A stretch of DNA of 64,000 nucleotides from Microbacterium sp. (GCA_031277945.1 JAITLK010000001.1:248001-312000); one strand, 5' to 3'. Shown: positions 26,858 through 35,711, counted from the stretch's first letter. Notes: generated from the sequence alone by a model not told the origin. Numbers and translations are program-made.

Positions 26858-27397
26858 ATGCACAAGGAGACACCAGCCGTCCGCGAAGGAATCCTCACTG
26901 CCGCGGCGACCGCACTGATCCGAGACGGCGTGGAGGCTTTCACGATCAGCCGCGTCGCGGCGGAAGCCGGTCTCAGCGTGGGTGGACTGCGCTACCACTT
27001 CGCGTCCAAGCAGGCACTGCTGGAAGGCCTGATCGATCACGCGGTGGGTGGTTTCGATCAGGCTCTGGAGCGGGCGGGCGACGCCCCCGGGGCCCGGACC
27101 CGCGCGTACATCGCCGCAGCGCTTCCGGGGGAAGGATCGGGCCGCATCGCCGCAGCGCTCGTTGCGACGGTGGCCGTGGACACAAGCATGCTGGCGATCC
27201 TGCGGCGGCACTTCGAGCGCTGGCAGTCCCTGCTCGAAGACGATGGCATCGATCCCACGACGAGCACGCTGATCCGGCTCACGATGGACGGCTGGTGGCT
27301 CGCGGCGTTCGCCGATCTGGCCCAGCCGGATGCGCCCACCGCAGCCGAGCTGAAGTCCCGGCTGACCCGCCTCATCGATGAGGCCACCAATGGCTGA
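26858..27397 (+). CDS. TetR family repressor of the SMR pump
   Basis: A 179-residue TetR protein (helix-turn-helix VEAFTISRVAAEAGLSVGGL, then RYHFASKQALLEGL). The ATG at 26858 has no ribosome site; TACAGT ends 6 nt upstream, so a leaderless mRNA is expected. The operator palindrome abuts the start codon. Its stop region overlaps the next gene by 8 nt. It probably represses both the pump and itself. Confidence 0.92.
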   Translation: MHKETPAVREGILTAAATALIRDGVEAFTISRVAAEAGLSVGGLRYHFASKQALLEGLIDHAVGGFDQALERAGDAPGARTRAYIAAALPGEGSGRIAAALVATVAVDTSMLAILRRHFERWQSLLEDDGIDPTTSTLIRLTMDGWWLAAFADLAQPDAPTAAELKSRLTRLIDEATNG

Positions 27398-27806
27398 CCG
27401 GCCCGGGGACGACCGCCTGACGCGGCGGGTGAAGGCGACGATGCTGTGGACAGATCTCGGCTTTCTCGCCTACTGGGTCGCGACGGCCGCCGGCGTCCTC
27501 TCGGTCGGCAGCGGGCAGATCATGAAGGACTGGAACTGGTCGTTCTTCGGTCTCGACCTCATCGCCATCACGACCGGTCTGCTGAGCCTCGCCCTCTCCC
27601 GATGCGGGCATCCGGCCGGCCGGAGCCTGATGCTGGTCTCCCTCTCCCTGACGGCGGCCGCCGGGCTCATGGCCCTGAACTTCTGGGCCATCCGCTGCGA
27701 GTTCGACCTCGCCTGGTGGGCGCCGAACCTCTGGCTGTTCCTCTTCCCCATAGTCGCACTGTTCCTGTTGCTCCGGCCCGCGCCCGCGCGGGTGCGATGC
27801 GGTTGA
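27390..27806 (+). CDS. Four-helix membrane protein, DUF5360 (YvaD-like)
   Basis: A 138-residue integral membrane protein with about four hydrophobic segments. MLWTDLGFLAYW and MKDWNWSFFGLDL resemble the YvaD family of unknown function. The ATG overlaps the TetR stop by 8 nt, so it is co-expressed with the SMR repressor. Function is unknown; co-control with efflux suggests a response to membrane-active compounds. Confidence 0.75.
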   Translation: MADRPGDDRLTRRVKATMLWTDLGFLAYWVATAAGVLSVGSGQIMKDWNWSFFGLDLIAITTGLLSLALSRCGHPAGRSLMLVSLSLTAAAGLMALNFWAIRCEFDLAWWAPNLWLFLFPIVALFLLLRPAPARVRCG

Positions 27807-27864
27807 GGCCGCAGGCACGCCTCCCGTGGACCGATACACGCCCCTCTGAGCGGGTCCGTGAGGG

Positions 27865-29247
27865 CTAAGCCGCGACCGCTGGGCGTTCCGGGGCCGTGGG
27901 CATGAGGGACGCGACCCCCGTCACAACCGCGGCCACGCCCGCGATCACGAAGTAGGCGCTGGACGCGGGGTTGGCGGAGGCCTCCGTCAGGAAGCCCACG
28001 AGGGTCACGCCCGCCGAGGCGAAAAGCTGCACCATGATGAACAGCGCCGCCGTGCCCCGCGCGATCGATGCCTTGGGAAGCACGCGGTACAGGCTGGCGA
28101 ACGTCGGCGCGGCGAGCGCGCCGAAGCCGAGTCCGAGCAGCGCCACCAGTGCGAGCACCACGGCGATCGGCCAGTGATCGTGGCCGATGGCGATGAGCAG
28201 TGCCGTCACCGCCGTCACCGCCGCTCCCCCGCGTACGAGCACGCGTGGCCCGATGCTGTCGCTGAGCCGGCCGGCGAGCGTCATTGAGATCAGCAGACCG
28301 ATGCCGAGCACGGCCACAGGCAGCGCCTGCCACACCGGCGCAAGCCCGAAGCTGCGCTGGGCCAGGATCGGCAGCACGGTGAGCTGGGTGTACATCACCA
28401 GCCCGACCGCGCTCATGATGCCGAGCGCAGCGGCGAAGGACGGGATCCGCAGCAGCCGGATATCGACCAGCGGTTCCGTGGTGCGCAGCGCATGCGGGAC
28501 GTAGATGGCCAGCAGCACGAGCCCCGCGAGCACGAGCCCGCCCACGAGCAGCGGCGATGCCCCGGCGCCCCACCGGTTGAGACCGAGCAGCACCAGGACG
28601 AATCCCGGCGGCAGAAGCACGAGCCCGACGACATCCACGGGAGCGCTGCCGGCCGATTGCTGCTCCTGCCGGGGCAGCAGACGCCAGGCCGCGAAGCTGA
28701 CGAGCACGGCGAGCGGCACGTTCATCCAGAAGATCCACTGCCACGCCCCGCCGCTCACGAGTACGCCGCCGATCAGCGGCCCGATGACGGGACCGAGATT
28801 GATGACCAGCGACACGAGCCCCATGACCCGGCCCATCAGCGAGGTCGGGGTGATCACGCCGATGATCGCCATCGCGGCGGGCTCGAGCATCCCGCCGGAG
28901 ACACCCTGGATGACGCGGAACACGATCATGCTCGGCAGGTCCCAGGCGAATCCGCTCAACAGGGAACCGAGCGCAAAGCCCACCAGCGCCAGCTGCAGCA
29001 CGCGAGCGCTGCCGATGCGCGCGGTGAGCCAGCCGATGAGCGGCACCGACGCCGCCGCCGCGATGAGGTAGACGGTCATCACCCAGATCACACCGGAGAT
29101 CGAGGTCCCCAACGCCGGTGCCATCGCCTCGAGCGAGGCGGTCACCGTGGTCCCATTCAGCACCGCCATGAGCGCCGCCAGCGCCATCGCGGTGATCGCC
29201 CAGCGGGTTCTGCTGGCCAGCTGTTCGCTCGCAGTTTTTACTGTCAT
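27865..29247 (-). CDS. MFS multidrug efflux protein (DHA2/EmrB-QacA type)
   Basis: A 460-residue major facilitator with 12-14 membrane segments. Motif A-like WLTARIGSARVL and the motif C region VIQGVSGGMLEPAAM fit the DHA2 drug:proton antiporters. It diverges from a TetR gene across a clear inverted repeat at 29256-29275. It likely exports a toxic compound sensed by that regulator. Confidence 0.9.
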   Translation of the reverse strand: MTVKTASEQLASRTRWAITAMALAALMAVLNGTTVTASLEAMAPALGTSISGVIWVMTVYLIAAAASVPLIGWLTARIGSARVLQLALVGFALGSLLSGFAWDLPSMIVFRVIQGVSGGMLEPAAMAIIGVITPTSLMGRVMGLVSLVINLGPVIGPLIGGVLVSGGAWQWIFWMNVPLAVLVSFAAWRLLPRQEQQSAGSAPVDVVGLVLLPPGFVLVLLGLNRWGAGASPLLVGGLVLAGLVLLAIYVPHALRTTEPLVDIRLLRIPSFAAALGIMSAVGLVMYTQLTVLPILAQRSFGLAPVWQALPVAVLGIGLLISMTLAGRLSDSIGPRVLVRGGAAVTAVTALLIAIGHDHWPIAVVLALVALLGLGFGALAAPTFASLYRVLPKASIARGTAALFIMVQLFASAGVTLVGFLTEASANPASSAYFVIAGVAAVVTGVASLMPTAPERPAVAA

Positions 29248-29255
29248 GGTTCTGC

Positions 29256-29275
29256 ACTTTACGACTCAGTAAAGT
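29256..29275. promoter_or_regulatory. Inverted repeat operator between MFS pump and TetR
   Basis: ACTTTAC (29256-29262), a 6-nt spacer, then GTAAAGT (29269-29275). The arms are perfect. It lies 9 nt upstream of the pump start codon, between the divergent MFS and TetR genes, as expected for a TetR operator. Confidence 0.7.
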
Positions 29276-29317
29276 ATTCCGCAACGCCCAGTGTGACGAT
29301 GGGTGTAGCCTGGTGTC

Positions 29318-29953
29318 ATGGCCCCCATCGCATCCGGGAAGGCGACCCCCCGCACCGACAAGCGTCGTGCCGTCCTCGACGCCGCGGGGCCGGTCTTCGG
29401 CGAGTCCGGCTACGAACGGGCGAGCGTCGACGCCATCGCCGCCGCCGCGGGCGTCTCCAAGCCGACGATCTACGCATACTTCGGCGGCAAAGAGGGCCTC
29501 TTCCGGGAGACGATGGCCGACATCGCGCGCCAGGTGAACGAGGCGTCGTATGAGGTCGTGACCTCCCTTGACCTCCGCCCCGACCACTGGCGGGCGAGCC
29601 TGCACGAACTCGCCACCGCGCTCACGGCCTGCCAACGCCAGGGGTGCGCCGCCGCGCTCTCCCGGCTGGTCCTGGCCGAGAGCCGGCGCGACCCCGGCGT
29701 CTTCGACGAGGTCCGCCGCGCGGGCATCGAGCCGATCCGCGAGGCCCTCGCGGGGCGCCTGGCGATGCTCGGCAATGCGGGACTTCTCCACGTCCCCGAC
29801 CCCGCGGTCGCGGCTCAGCACTTCATCGTGCTGACCCAAGCGCACCTCCCCGAGCTCACCGCGGGCGGCACTCGTGCGGGTGATGAGGGGGAAATCGCGG
29901 CGGCGGTGCAGGAGGGCGTTGAGGCGTTCCTGCGTGCGTATGCGGTCGCGTAG
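29318..29953 (+). CDS. TetR family regulator of the MFS pump
   Basis: A 211-residue TetR/AcrR-type protein. The helix-turn-helix is ASVDAIAAAAGVSKPTIYAYF. The C-terminal part has cysteine near position 104 (CQRQGCAAALS). TAGCCT ends 6 nt before the ATG and no Shine-Dalgarno is seen, so a leaderless mRNA is likely. It is divergent from the MFS gene with the operator between them. Confidence 0.9.
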   Translation: MAPIASGKATPRTDKRRAVLDAAGPVFGESGYERASVDAIAAAAGVSKPTIYAYFGGKEGLFRETMADIARQVNEASYEVVTSLDLRPDHWRASLHELATALTACQRQGCAAALSRLVLAESRRDPGVFDEVRRAGIEPIREALAGRLAMLGNAGLLHVPDPAVAAQHFIVLTQAHLPELTAGGTRAGDEGEIAAAVQEGVEAFLRAYAVA

Positions 29954-30098
29954 CGCACCTCAGCCATCGCCACTCGCGGACTCGACCTGGCGAGGCATGG
30001 CTTCTGCATCCTCCCCCTCGCGTGAGGGCATCGCCACCTGAAGCATGGGATCCCCATGAGCGTGGAATACGAACCCTGTCGGCAACGTTCCTGCGGCC

Positions 30099-30491
30099 AT
30101 GGGCGTGCGGGAACTGGTCGAGAAACTACTGCGACACATCGGCGAGGGCGACGCGGAGGCGGCCGCTGCTCTCTTCGCCGAGCGGGTCGACTTCTCGATC
30201 CCTCACGACGCCTCGGTGTGGTGGATCCCGCCCGTGCGGACCCGAACCAATCTGGCGGCATTCTTCACACAATTGCCCGCCGAGCTCGACACCGAGCGCT
30301 TCGACGTGGACCACATCATCGTCGATGGCAGTCACGCGGTGGTCCTGGGGCGCATGACCGATACCGTGCGCCGGACCGGCAAGAGCTTCACGTCACCGTT
30401 CGCACTTCACGTCACTGAGCACGAGGGTGCGCTCACGCGGTACCACTTTCTTGAAGACACCGCTGCGGTCCGCGCGGCGGCTCGCGACTAG
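30099..30491 (+). CDS. NTF2-like / SnoaL-like protein
   Basis: A 130-residue protein with the NTF2-like cone fold pattern: VRELVEKLLRHIGEGDAEAAA, a core hydrophobic FDVDHIIVDGSHAVVLGRM and LTRYHFLEDTAAV near the end. Members include ketosteroid isomerases and polyketide cyclases, but active-site residues vary and no reaction can be assigned. It is a single gene at the edge of the accessory region. Confidence 0.75.
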   Translation: MGVRELVEKLLRHIGEGDAEAAAALFAERVDFSIPHDASVWWIPPVRTRTNLAAFFTQLPAELDTERFDVDHIIVDGSHAVVLGRMTDTVRRTGKSFTSPFALHVTEHEGALTRYHFLEDTAAVRAAARD

Positions 30492-30891
30492 CCTCCGCGC
30501 TACCGGCCCAGTGGCTACCGTTGGGCCGGTACCCCGGCTCCAGCCGGTGGTCACCTCAATGTCTGACGCCTGGTCAAGTAAGTCTCTCTGTTGGAACCGC
30601 TCGGCTTCGCCATAGTTCCCGAGTCCAACTCAAGATAACGGCATTCTGTCGGAACTAAACCTGCGACCCCATGACTCTGCGCGTTTTAGACGGGAACAGG
30701 CGGGATATGCGGGAAGTCCAGTCTGTAACTGAGATCGCGGCGGGTGTCGAGTTCCCGGAACATCCCGCAGATCCGGTGACATCATGACCCTAGCGGTGAC
30801 ATTTAGGTGACATCTCGTCATCCTGGGAGCGCCTTCGCCGCCTCGTCGCCTCATACGCCGAGGCGGTTCGACATTCACGATAGTCTGACGT
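30492..30891. other. Non-coding 400 bp at the left edge of the R-M cassette
   Basis: No convincing gene. It holds three copies of GGTGACAT (30775, 30795, 30806), one copy of the cassette-flanking direct repeat, and a 13-nt AACCTGCGACCCC (30658-30670) that also occurs in the tRNA-Pro 3' end. The far end carries the -10-like TAGTCT (30881-30886) for the HEPN-type gene. It looks like an old insertion boundary. Confidence 0.5.
30792..30824 (+). repeat. Imperfect direct repeat, left copy, flanking the R-M cassette
   Basis: AGCGGTGACATT, an 11-nt variable middle, then TCGTCATCCT. The same two blocks recur in the same order at 35805-35833 with a 7-nt middle. The five R-M genes lie exactly between the copies. 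Confidence 0.6.
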
Positions 30892-32157
30892 GTGATCACC
30901 CGATACCAGTTGAAGTGCCACGGCTGCGAAGAGCTCTTCGTCGCGCGGCTCGGGCTAGAGCCAACACGCGGCACTCGCTTCTACCTGCCGTGCCCGCACT
31001 GCCGGCTGTCCATCCGCGGATCCATGTCGGGTACGGAGCTCCCCACTCATCGGGTGGAGTTCGAGTGCGAGGTCGTGGGTGGCTACGACGATCCGCCCGA
31101 CGGGACGACCGTGGTGACGATCAACCCCTTCGTTCCCTCCCTGTACGCGGCCGACTCCTTCGCGCCCGTGGGCGCGATGCCGACGTTGACGCTCGCGCGG
31201 ATCCTCGGCGAAGACGCCTTCGTGGAGTTCGAGACCGAACGGCATCAGGCACTTGAGGCGGGCGAGGAGCTTTGGCCGCAGGTCCGGAAGCTGTTCGAGT
31301 ACTACCTCAACGGCAACACGAAGATGTTCACGCGCGTCGCCCAGGAACGCTTCGGTCTTGAGTGGGACCCGACGACGAGCCACGAGCGGACCAGCGTCGC
31401 TTACCAGGCGGTAGGCGTCGCCGCCGCCATGATCACGGGCAGCACGGGCAACAGCAGCGCTCTCGTGTTCGACCGCTTCGCCCGGAAGCACACCGCGGCG
31501 ATGGATCGGGATCCTCGGCACCTTCACGCCTTCCGGAGTCGTGGTCAAGCGTCCGCGGCTTTAGAACGGGACGTCTTCACCGAGCTCAATCGCTTCGTCG
31601 AGCATCACGAGTCCTGGGAGATGGGTCTCCTCGGACGATTCGTCGGGCCCGAGGAGAAGGCCGCTTTCGACGAGTTGGTCCTGTACCGCGACGAGTTCTC
31701 CATCATGCGCGACTTGTATCAGCACGGCTTCGAGCTTGCGTGCAAGTGCCTGTGGCCGCTCGTCGCAGCTCAGAACACCGTCAAGCGCGGGGACCCCGAC
31801 GACTTCGGCGACGTGCACCCGGACGTGACCGTCGTGCCGGTGAACAAGCGCCCCACGAGCCTGAAGAAGTTCGACGGTCTCGCCAACGCCTATAAGATCG
31901 CCTACGTCGCGCAGGTACCTGGATGGGAACCGCTCGGGAAGCTACTCGACAATCGCCGGCGCAACATGATCGGGCACGCGACGGCGCATCACGATCTCCA
32001 GACGGGGCGAGTAGTCAGCGACAAGGATCCCGACGGGTTGACGTATCTCGATTTCCTCGGCGAAGCCCTCGGGGTCTTCGAAGCGCTCTCGACGCTTGCT
32101 CAGGTCCTCAGGGCGAGCCGCGTTGCGGCGTCACCGGACTTCGGCCGACCAGAGTAG
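30892..32157 (+). CDS. Zinc-ribbon protein with C-terminal HEPN-type RNase motif
   Basis: A 421-residue protein of no family I can name. The N-terminus has a likely zinc ribbon (CHGC at 9-12, CPHC at 34-37). The middle is mostly helical. Near the end, NRRRNMIGHATAHHD contains Arg357-Asn358-x3-His362, which fits the Rx4H pattern of HEPN ribonucleases, with a polar residue after the Arg. The GTG start follows TAGTCT by 5 nt (leaderless). Its last 50 nt overlap the convergent Vsr gene. Beside a restriction-modification system, a HEPN protein could be an abortive-infection RNase; that is inference. Confidence 0.7.
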   Translation: MITRYQLKCHGCEELFVARLGLEPTRGTRFYLPCPHCRLSIRGSMSGTELPTHRVEFECEVVGGYDDPPDGTTVVTINPFVPSLYAADSFAPVGAMPTLTLARILGEDAFVEFETERHQALEAGEELWPQVRKLFEYYLNGNTKMFTRVAQERFGLEWDPTTSHERTSVAYQAVGVAAAMITGSTGNSSALVFDRFARKHTAAMDRDPRHLHAFRSRGQASAALERDVFTELNRFVEHHESWEMGLLGRFVGPEEKAAFDELVLYRDEFSIMRDLYQHGFELACKCLWPLVAAQNTVKRGDPDDFGDVHPDVTVVPVNKRPTSLKKFDGLANAYKIAYVAQVPGWEPLGKLLDNRRRNMIGHATAHHDLQTGRVVSDKDPDGLTYLDFLGEALGVFEALSTLAQVLRASRVAASPDFGRPE

Positions 32158-32587
32158 CCGCATTCTCGAGTCGTCTCTGAGTAACTGCGAGCTCTACGGC
32201 GTCGGCAGCGAGCTGCGCCGGAACGTGCTCCCAGAACCTGAGAACGGTCCATCCCGCGGCGGACAATCGCGCGTCCGTGTCGCGGTCGCGCTCGACGTTC
32301 CTGCGGAGCTTCTCGGCCCACCACGTGGCGTTCGACTTGGGCGAGGAGCCGTGTTCCGGGCATGCATGCCAAAAGCAACCGTCGACGAAGACTGCGATCT
32401 TCGTCGGGCCGAAGACGAGGTCGGCACGACGGTTGAGACCCTTCAGCGGCCGAGCATCGACTCTGTATCGAAGCCCGCGCGCATGAAGGAGGCGGCGGAT
32501 AGCAAGCTCAGGCGGAGTGTCCCGAGAGAGCGTGTTCCGCATCCGACGCGATGCGAGCTCGCTGGACGGCGGCGGACTGGGTTCCAT
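32108..32587 (-). CDS. vsr: Very short patch repair endonuclease (Vsr)
   Basis: A 159-residue nuclease that nicks beside T:G mismatches left by deamination of 5-methylcytosine. The catalytic and zinc-site pattern is clear: NRRADLVFGPTKIAVFVDGC followed by FWHACPEH. It is the last gene of the minus-strand set methyltransferase, endonuclease, Vsr, which is its usual company. It begins 3 nt after the stop of the endonuclease-like gene. Its 3' end overlaps the HEPN-type gene by 50 nt. Confidence 0.92.
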   Translation of the reverse strand: MEPSPPPSSELASRRMRNTLSRDTPPELAIRRLLHARGLRYRVDARPLKGLNRRADLVFGPTKIAVFVDGCFWHACPEHGSSPKSNATWWAEKLRRNVERDRDTDARLSAAGWTVLRFWEHVPAQLAADAVELAVTQRRLENAATLVGRSPVTPQRGSP

Positions 32588-32590
32588 CGA

Positions 32591-33436
32591 TCAGGCGTCG
32601 TCGGGCCCGGCAGCGAGGTCGTAGCCCTGAAGATCTTCACGCGTGATGTCGTTGGCGGGCACGAGCTTGTAGTGCGCCTCGCGCCGAACACGGACCTGGT
32701 CGTCCTGCAGTGCGAGCTCGAAGAGGGCGATACGGCCATCGGCTGCGAACTGTGCGGAAATGGGCCGACACACCATGTGGGGCCATTTCTCCGCACAGAC
32801 GGCAAAGTCCTGCTCGGTCTGGGTGATGCCGATCTCGTCGCTCCCGCCCTTCGCCTGGACCGGCAGGATGAACTGCCTGCCGTAACGGTCGACGGCGACG
32901 TATACCTCGTCGACCTCGACCTGACCGACTCCCTTGGCCGTCGTTCGAAGGTGGTTCTGCAGCGAGTACGAGGCAACGCCAAGGAAGATGTCGATCAGGC
33001 GGTTGTAGCGGACGAGCGCGAGCAGCGCCTGTTCATCACCGAGCGCCGACGACGCGATGATCTCGGGCGTCGCATCGGGGATCTTCGTCACGGTGAGAGC
33101 CAGATTGGGTTTGATTCGCACCTGGAAGGGGATGAGATCGAAGGTGTACTTCGAACGCCCAGTCGACCGGATGACCCACTCCATGCCCTCGGGAGCGGCG
33201 TCGATCATCACCTCGGGGAAACTGGTGCGATAACGAATCGCGTAGAGCACGTCACCAAGGTTCTTCGGCAAATCGATCCCCAACGCTGCGGCGGCCTCGA
33301 CGAGCTCGTCACGAACCCACGGCACCTTCGTTGCTCCCGGGACGTAGTGCTTCTCGAAGACCCAACCGGCCAGCTGCTTGTAGCGGTTCTCCTTGCTCTG
33401 CTCGGCGGCATTGTCGACGGAGGCGTCCTCGGTCAT
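32591..33436 (-). CDS. Putative type II restriction endonuclease (PD-(D/E)XK-like)
   Basis: A 281-residue protein directly downstream of the cytosine methyltransferase (1-nt gap). VEVDEVYVAVDRYG followed by FILPVQAKGG gives a possible PD-(D/E)XK site: Glu174 or Asp176, then Gln194-x-Lys196. Position and size fit the cognate restriction enzyme of the system. Site specificity cannot be told. A second nuclease-like gene lies across the methyltransferase promoter, so which one cuts DNA with this methylase is open. Confidence 0.72.
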   Translation of the reverse strand: MTEDASVDNAAEQSKENRYKQLAGWVFEKHYVPGATKVPWVRDELVEAAAALGIDLPKNLGDVLYAIRYRTSFPEVMIDAAPEGMEWVIRSTGRSKYTFDLIPFQVRIKPNLALTVTKIPDATPEIIASSALGDEQALLALVRYNRLIDIFLGVASYSLQNHLRTTAKGVGQVEVDEVYVAVDRYGRQFILPVQAKGGSDEIGITQTEQDFAVCAEKWPHMVCRPISAQFAADGRIALFELALQDDQVRVRREAHYKLVPANDITREDLQGYDLAAGPDDA

Positions 33437-33437
33437 G

Positions 33438-34742
33438 TCAACCGACCTTGCGGTCGCGCTGAGGGATCACGCGCTCCGTGAGACCGAAGTGATCGTGCGC
33501 CTGCCCAGCCGTCATGTAGAGGAGATCGGTCGAGCCGAGCTTGACCGCCTTGCGGGTCGACTGCGGCTCCAGCCCGTCGGCGGCGATGATGGCTGCTCCG
33601 ACGGCGCGACCGAGACGAGCGGGAACGGAGTTGCCGATCTCTCGGAAGCCATTCCACTTCGTGACGTGGAAACGGAACCAGTCCGGATATCCGTGCAGAC
33701 GCGCTGCCTCGCGCACGGTGATGACCCGCGGGTAGATCGGGTGGATCGGGCGAGGAGCCGTATAGGCACCGCGGTCGGACGCCGTTCCTGCGCGGAGAGT
33801 GTTGCAGATGCCGTCCGGGTGCAGACGCAGGAAGCGGCTCACCGTCTCGGTCGTGCCAGGCTCCGCGTCGCGGAAGCGGTCGATGGACTTCTTGCTGTGT
33901 ACCGTGCGAGCCGACGAGGTCAGCTCGTCCGCGACTCGCGGGCGCGGGTGGGAGAAGTCGCTCGGATCCCTCTTCGAGCCGCGCAGCATCGCTCCGTAGG
34001 CGCTGGCCTTGCCGTACGTGACGCCACCGACGTTGTCGTCGTGGAGAAGCTCGTCGAAGTCGTCCGCGTCGGGCAGGTCCTTCAACGCTTCGAGGACGCT
34101 CGGGCCGAGCGGGAGTGAGCCTGCCTTGAGCGCCGGCACCGCGCCCTTGATCGTTCGCGAGGTGTGCGTCGCCTCGGGGTACACGGGGAGCGCAACGTCC
34201 TTGCGGCCGCCGAGGAGGATCATGCGTCGACGCGACTGGGGCGAGCCGTAGTCGGCGGCCTGTAGCACCTTGACCGGCGTCACGACGTCGTACTCGCCGC
34301 TAGCCTCGAACATCTCGACGACCTCGTCGAGCAGCTGACGGTGCTTGCCCACCATGAGGCCGGCGACGTTCTCCATGAGAAAGTAGCGCGGCTTCAGTTC
34401 GAGCACGACGCGGACGAACTCCTTGAGGAGCGCGTTCCGAGGGTCGTCGATGGCGCGCCGGCCGATCATGGAGATGCCCTGGCACGGCGGCCCTCCGGCG
34501 ACCAGGTGGATCTCGCGGTCGCCAATCTCCGACTCGTCACGAATCGTCTGGCCGGTAATCTTCGAGACGTCCCAGCAGAACGTCTTCCCGTAGGGGAAGT
34601 TGAACTCGTGCACGGCTGCGTGGATCGGGTCGTACTCGACTGCGGCCGCGATGTCGTAACCCGCCTGCTCGAGGCCGAGGGAGAGGCCTCCTGCTCCAGC
34701 GAATAGGTCAACGGCGATGGGTCTGCGCGGGTCGAGAGGCAT
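33438..34742 (-). CDS. DNA (cytosine-5) methyltransferase
   Basis: A 434-residue C5 methylase. Motif I is DLFAGAGG (12-19), the catalytic Cys is in PPCQG (motif IV, 85-89), the ENV motif is in LMENVAG, motif VIII is QSRRR, and motif X is GNSVP. The ATG follows TAGGGT by 7 nt (leaderless). It modifies host DNA against the neighbouring nuclease(s). It is divergent from the 34854-35711 gene and first in the operon with the endonuclease-like gene and vsr. Confidence 0.95.
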   Translation of the reverse strand: MPLDPRRPIAVDLFAGAGGLSLGLEQAGYDIAAAVEYDPIHAAVHEFNFPYGKTFCWDVSKITGQTIRDESEIGDREIHLVAGGPPCQGISMIGRRAIDDPRNALLKEFVRVVLELKPRYFLMENVAGLMVGKHRQLLDEVVEMFEASGEYDVVTPVKVLQAADYGSPQSRRRMILLGGRKDVALPVYPEATHTSRTIKGAVPALKAGSLPLGPSVLEALKDLPDADDFDELLHDDNVGGVTYGKASAYGAMLRGSKRDPSDFSHPRPRVADELTSSARTVHSKKSIDRFRDAEPGTTETVSRFLRLHPDGICNTLRAGTASDRGAYTAPRPIHPIYPRVITVREAARLHGYPDWFRFHVTKWNGFREIGNSVPARLGRAVGAAIIAADGLEPQSTRKAVKLGSTDLLYMTAGQAHDHFGLTERVIPQRDRKVG

Positions 34743-34853
34743 GCTCTCAACCCTACATTTTTCGATCGATGTTCGCCTTCGACACGCGCAACACGATGTG
34801 CGTCAATCGCGATGGCAAGCGGCTCCTCACGACCTTGCCGATAGCCTGGCAAC

Positions 34854-35711
34854 GTGGCGAGCCAGAAGACTGACGTGATCGAGTGGATCTTCAACCAACG
34901 ATTCGATCCGGCGACAAGGACCGTCTCTGACCCGGTCGTGACGATGGATCACATTGTCGAAGGGATCGTCCAGACCAAGAGCAACCTTTCGCAGAAGAAC
35001 GCCGCCAACTTCTGGAAGGATCTCACGCGCACAGGCAAGAAAGGTCTCGACGCCAACTGGCCAAAGCCTGTCGCCAACCTCGGCTTCGGCGGGACTGACG
35101 GCATAGGCCGCGGAGGCCAGTTTGTGTTCGTGCCCGTACCAGTTGGACACTCGGCACCCGACTACGATTTCGCCGCGTATGATCCGTCGCTCCCGTCAAC
35201 GCAGCTCCAATCCCTGTCTATGCCGTTGGCGATGCGAAGTCTCGGCCGCCCAAGCGAGAATTGGCAATCGCAAGTCGCGGCCCGCCTCGACGTCGTAGCC
35301 TCCTACTTCGCGTTCCATTCCCCGCGCAACGTGCGCCCGCGCAGCGTCGAAGAAGTCAATTTCCTCCAAACAGGAGTGAAGGTCGGGGGTACCGGCGAGA
35401 TCGACGCAACGTTCAGCTTGATCGCCCACGACGGGCAGTGGCTCGTCTCTGCCGAGGTGAAGGGGCGATCTGAACAGTTCTACCTACCGCAGATCAAGCG
35501 CGCAGCCATCAAGCTCGGCGAGATGGCACGATCCGGAAAGTCTCCCGCCTTGGCTGGCATCGCAGGGGTGATACCACTCGGAATCAAGGTCGTCGCAAAG
35601 TCAACGCTCTGGGTAGTCGAGTTTGAGCCAGTCGTTGACGCGAAATTGCCGTTGACGAAGGCCGCAGAAGGAGTCTTCCGGCTCGTACCGCATGTCCCAG
35701 GGATCCAATAG
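34854..35711 (+). CDS. Second PD-(D/E)XK nuclease-like protein of the R-M cassette
   Basis: A 285-residue protein with no family I can name. GEIDATFSLIAHDGQWLVSA then EVKG gives a good PD-(D/E)XK core: Asp184, Glu201-x-Lys203. The N-terminal ~70 residues are helical and could be a DNA-binding region. The GTG start follows TAGCCT by 6 nt (leaderless) and shares a 111-bp divergent promoter region with the methyltransferase. It may be the real restriction enzyme, a helper nuclease, or a separate defence gene. Confidence 0.7.
   Translation: MASQKTDVIEWIFNQRFDPATRTVSDPVVTMDHIVEGIVQTKSNLSQKNAANFWKDLTRTGKKGLDANWPKPVANLGFGGTDGIGRGGQFVFVPVPVGHSAPDYDFAAYDPSLPSTQLQSLSMPLAMRSLGRPSENWQSQVAARLDVVASYFAFHSPRNVRPRSVEEVNFLQTGVKVGGTGEIDATFSLIAHDGQWLVSAEVKGRSEQFYLPQIKRAAIKLGEMARSGKSPALAGIAGVIPLGIKVVAKSTLWVVEFEPVVDAKLPLTKAAEGVFRLVPHVPGIQ

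Noticed and set aside
30775..30813. Three GGTGACAT copies as an insertion-sequence end or CRISPR
   Set aside because: The copies are too short and unevenly spaced for CRISPR. No transposase or matching inverted end is nearby.
32194..33481. Plus-strand frames over vsr and the endonuclease-like gene
   Set aside because: The minus-strand products are recognisable and closely packed. The plus frames lack motifs and starts.
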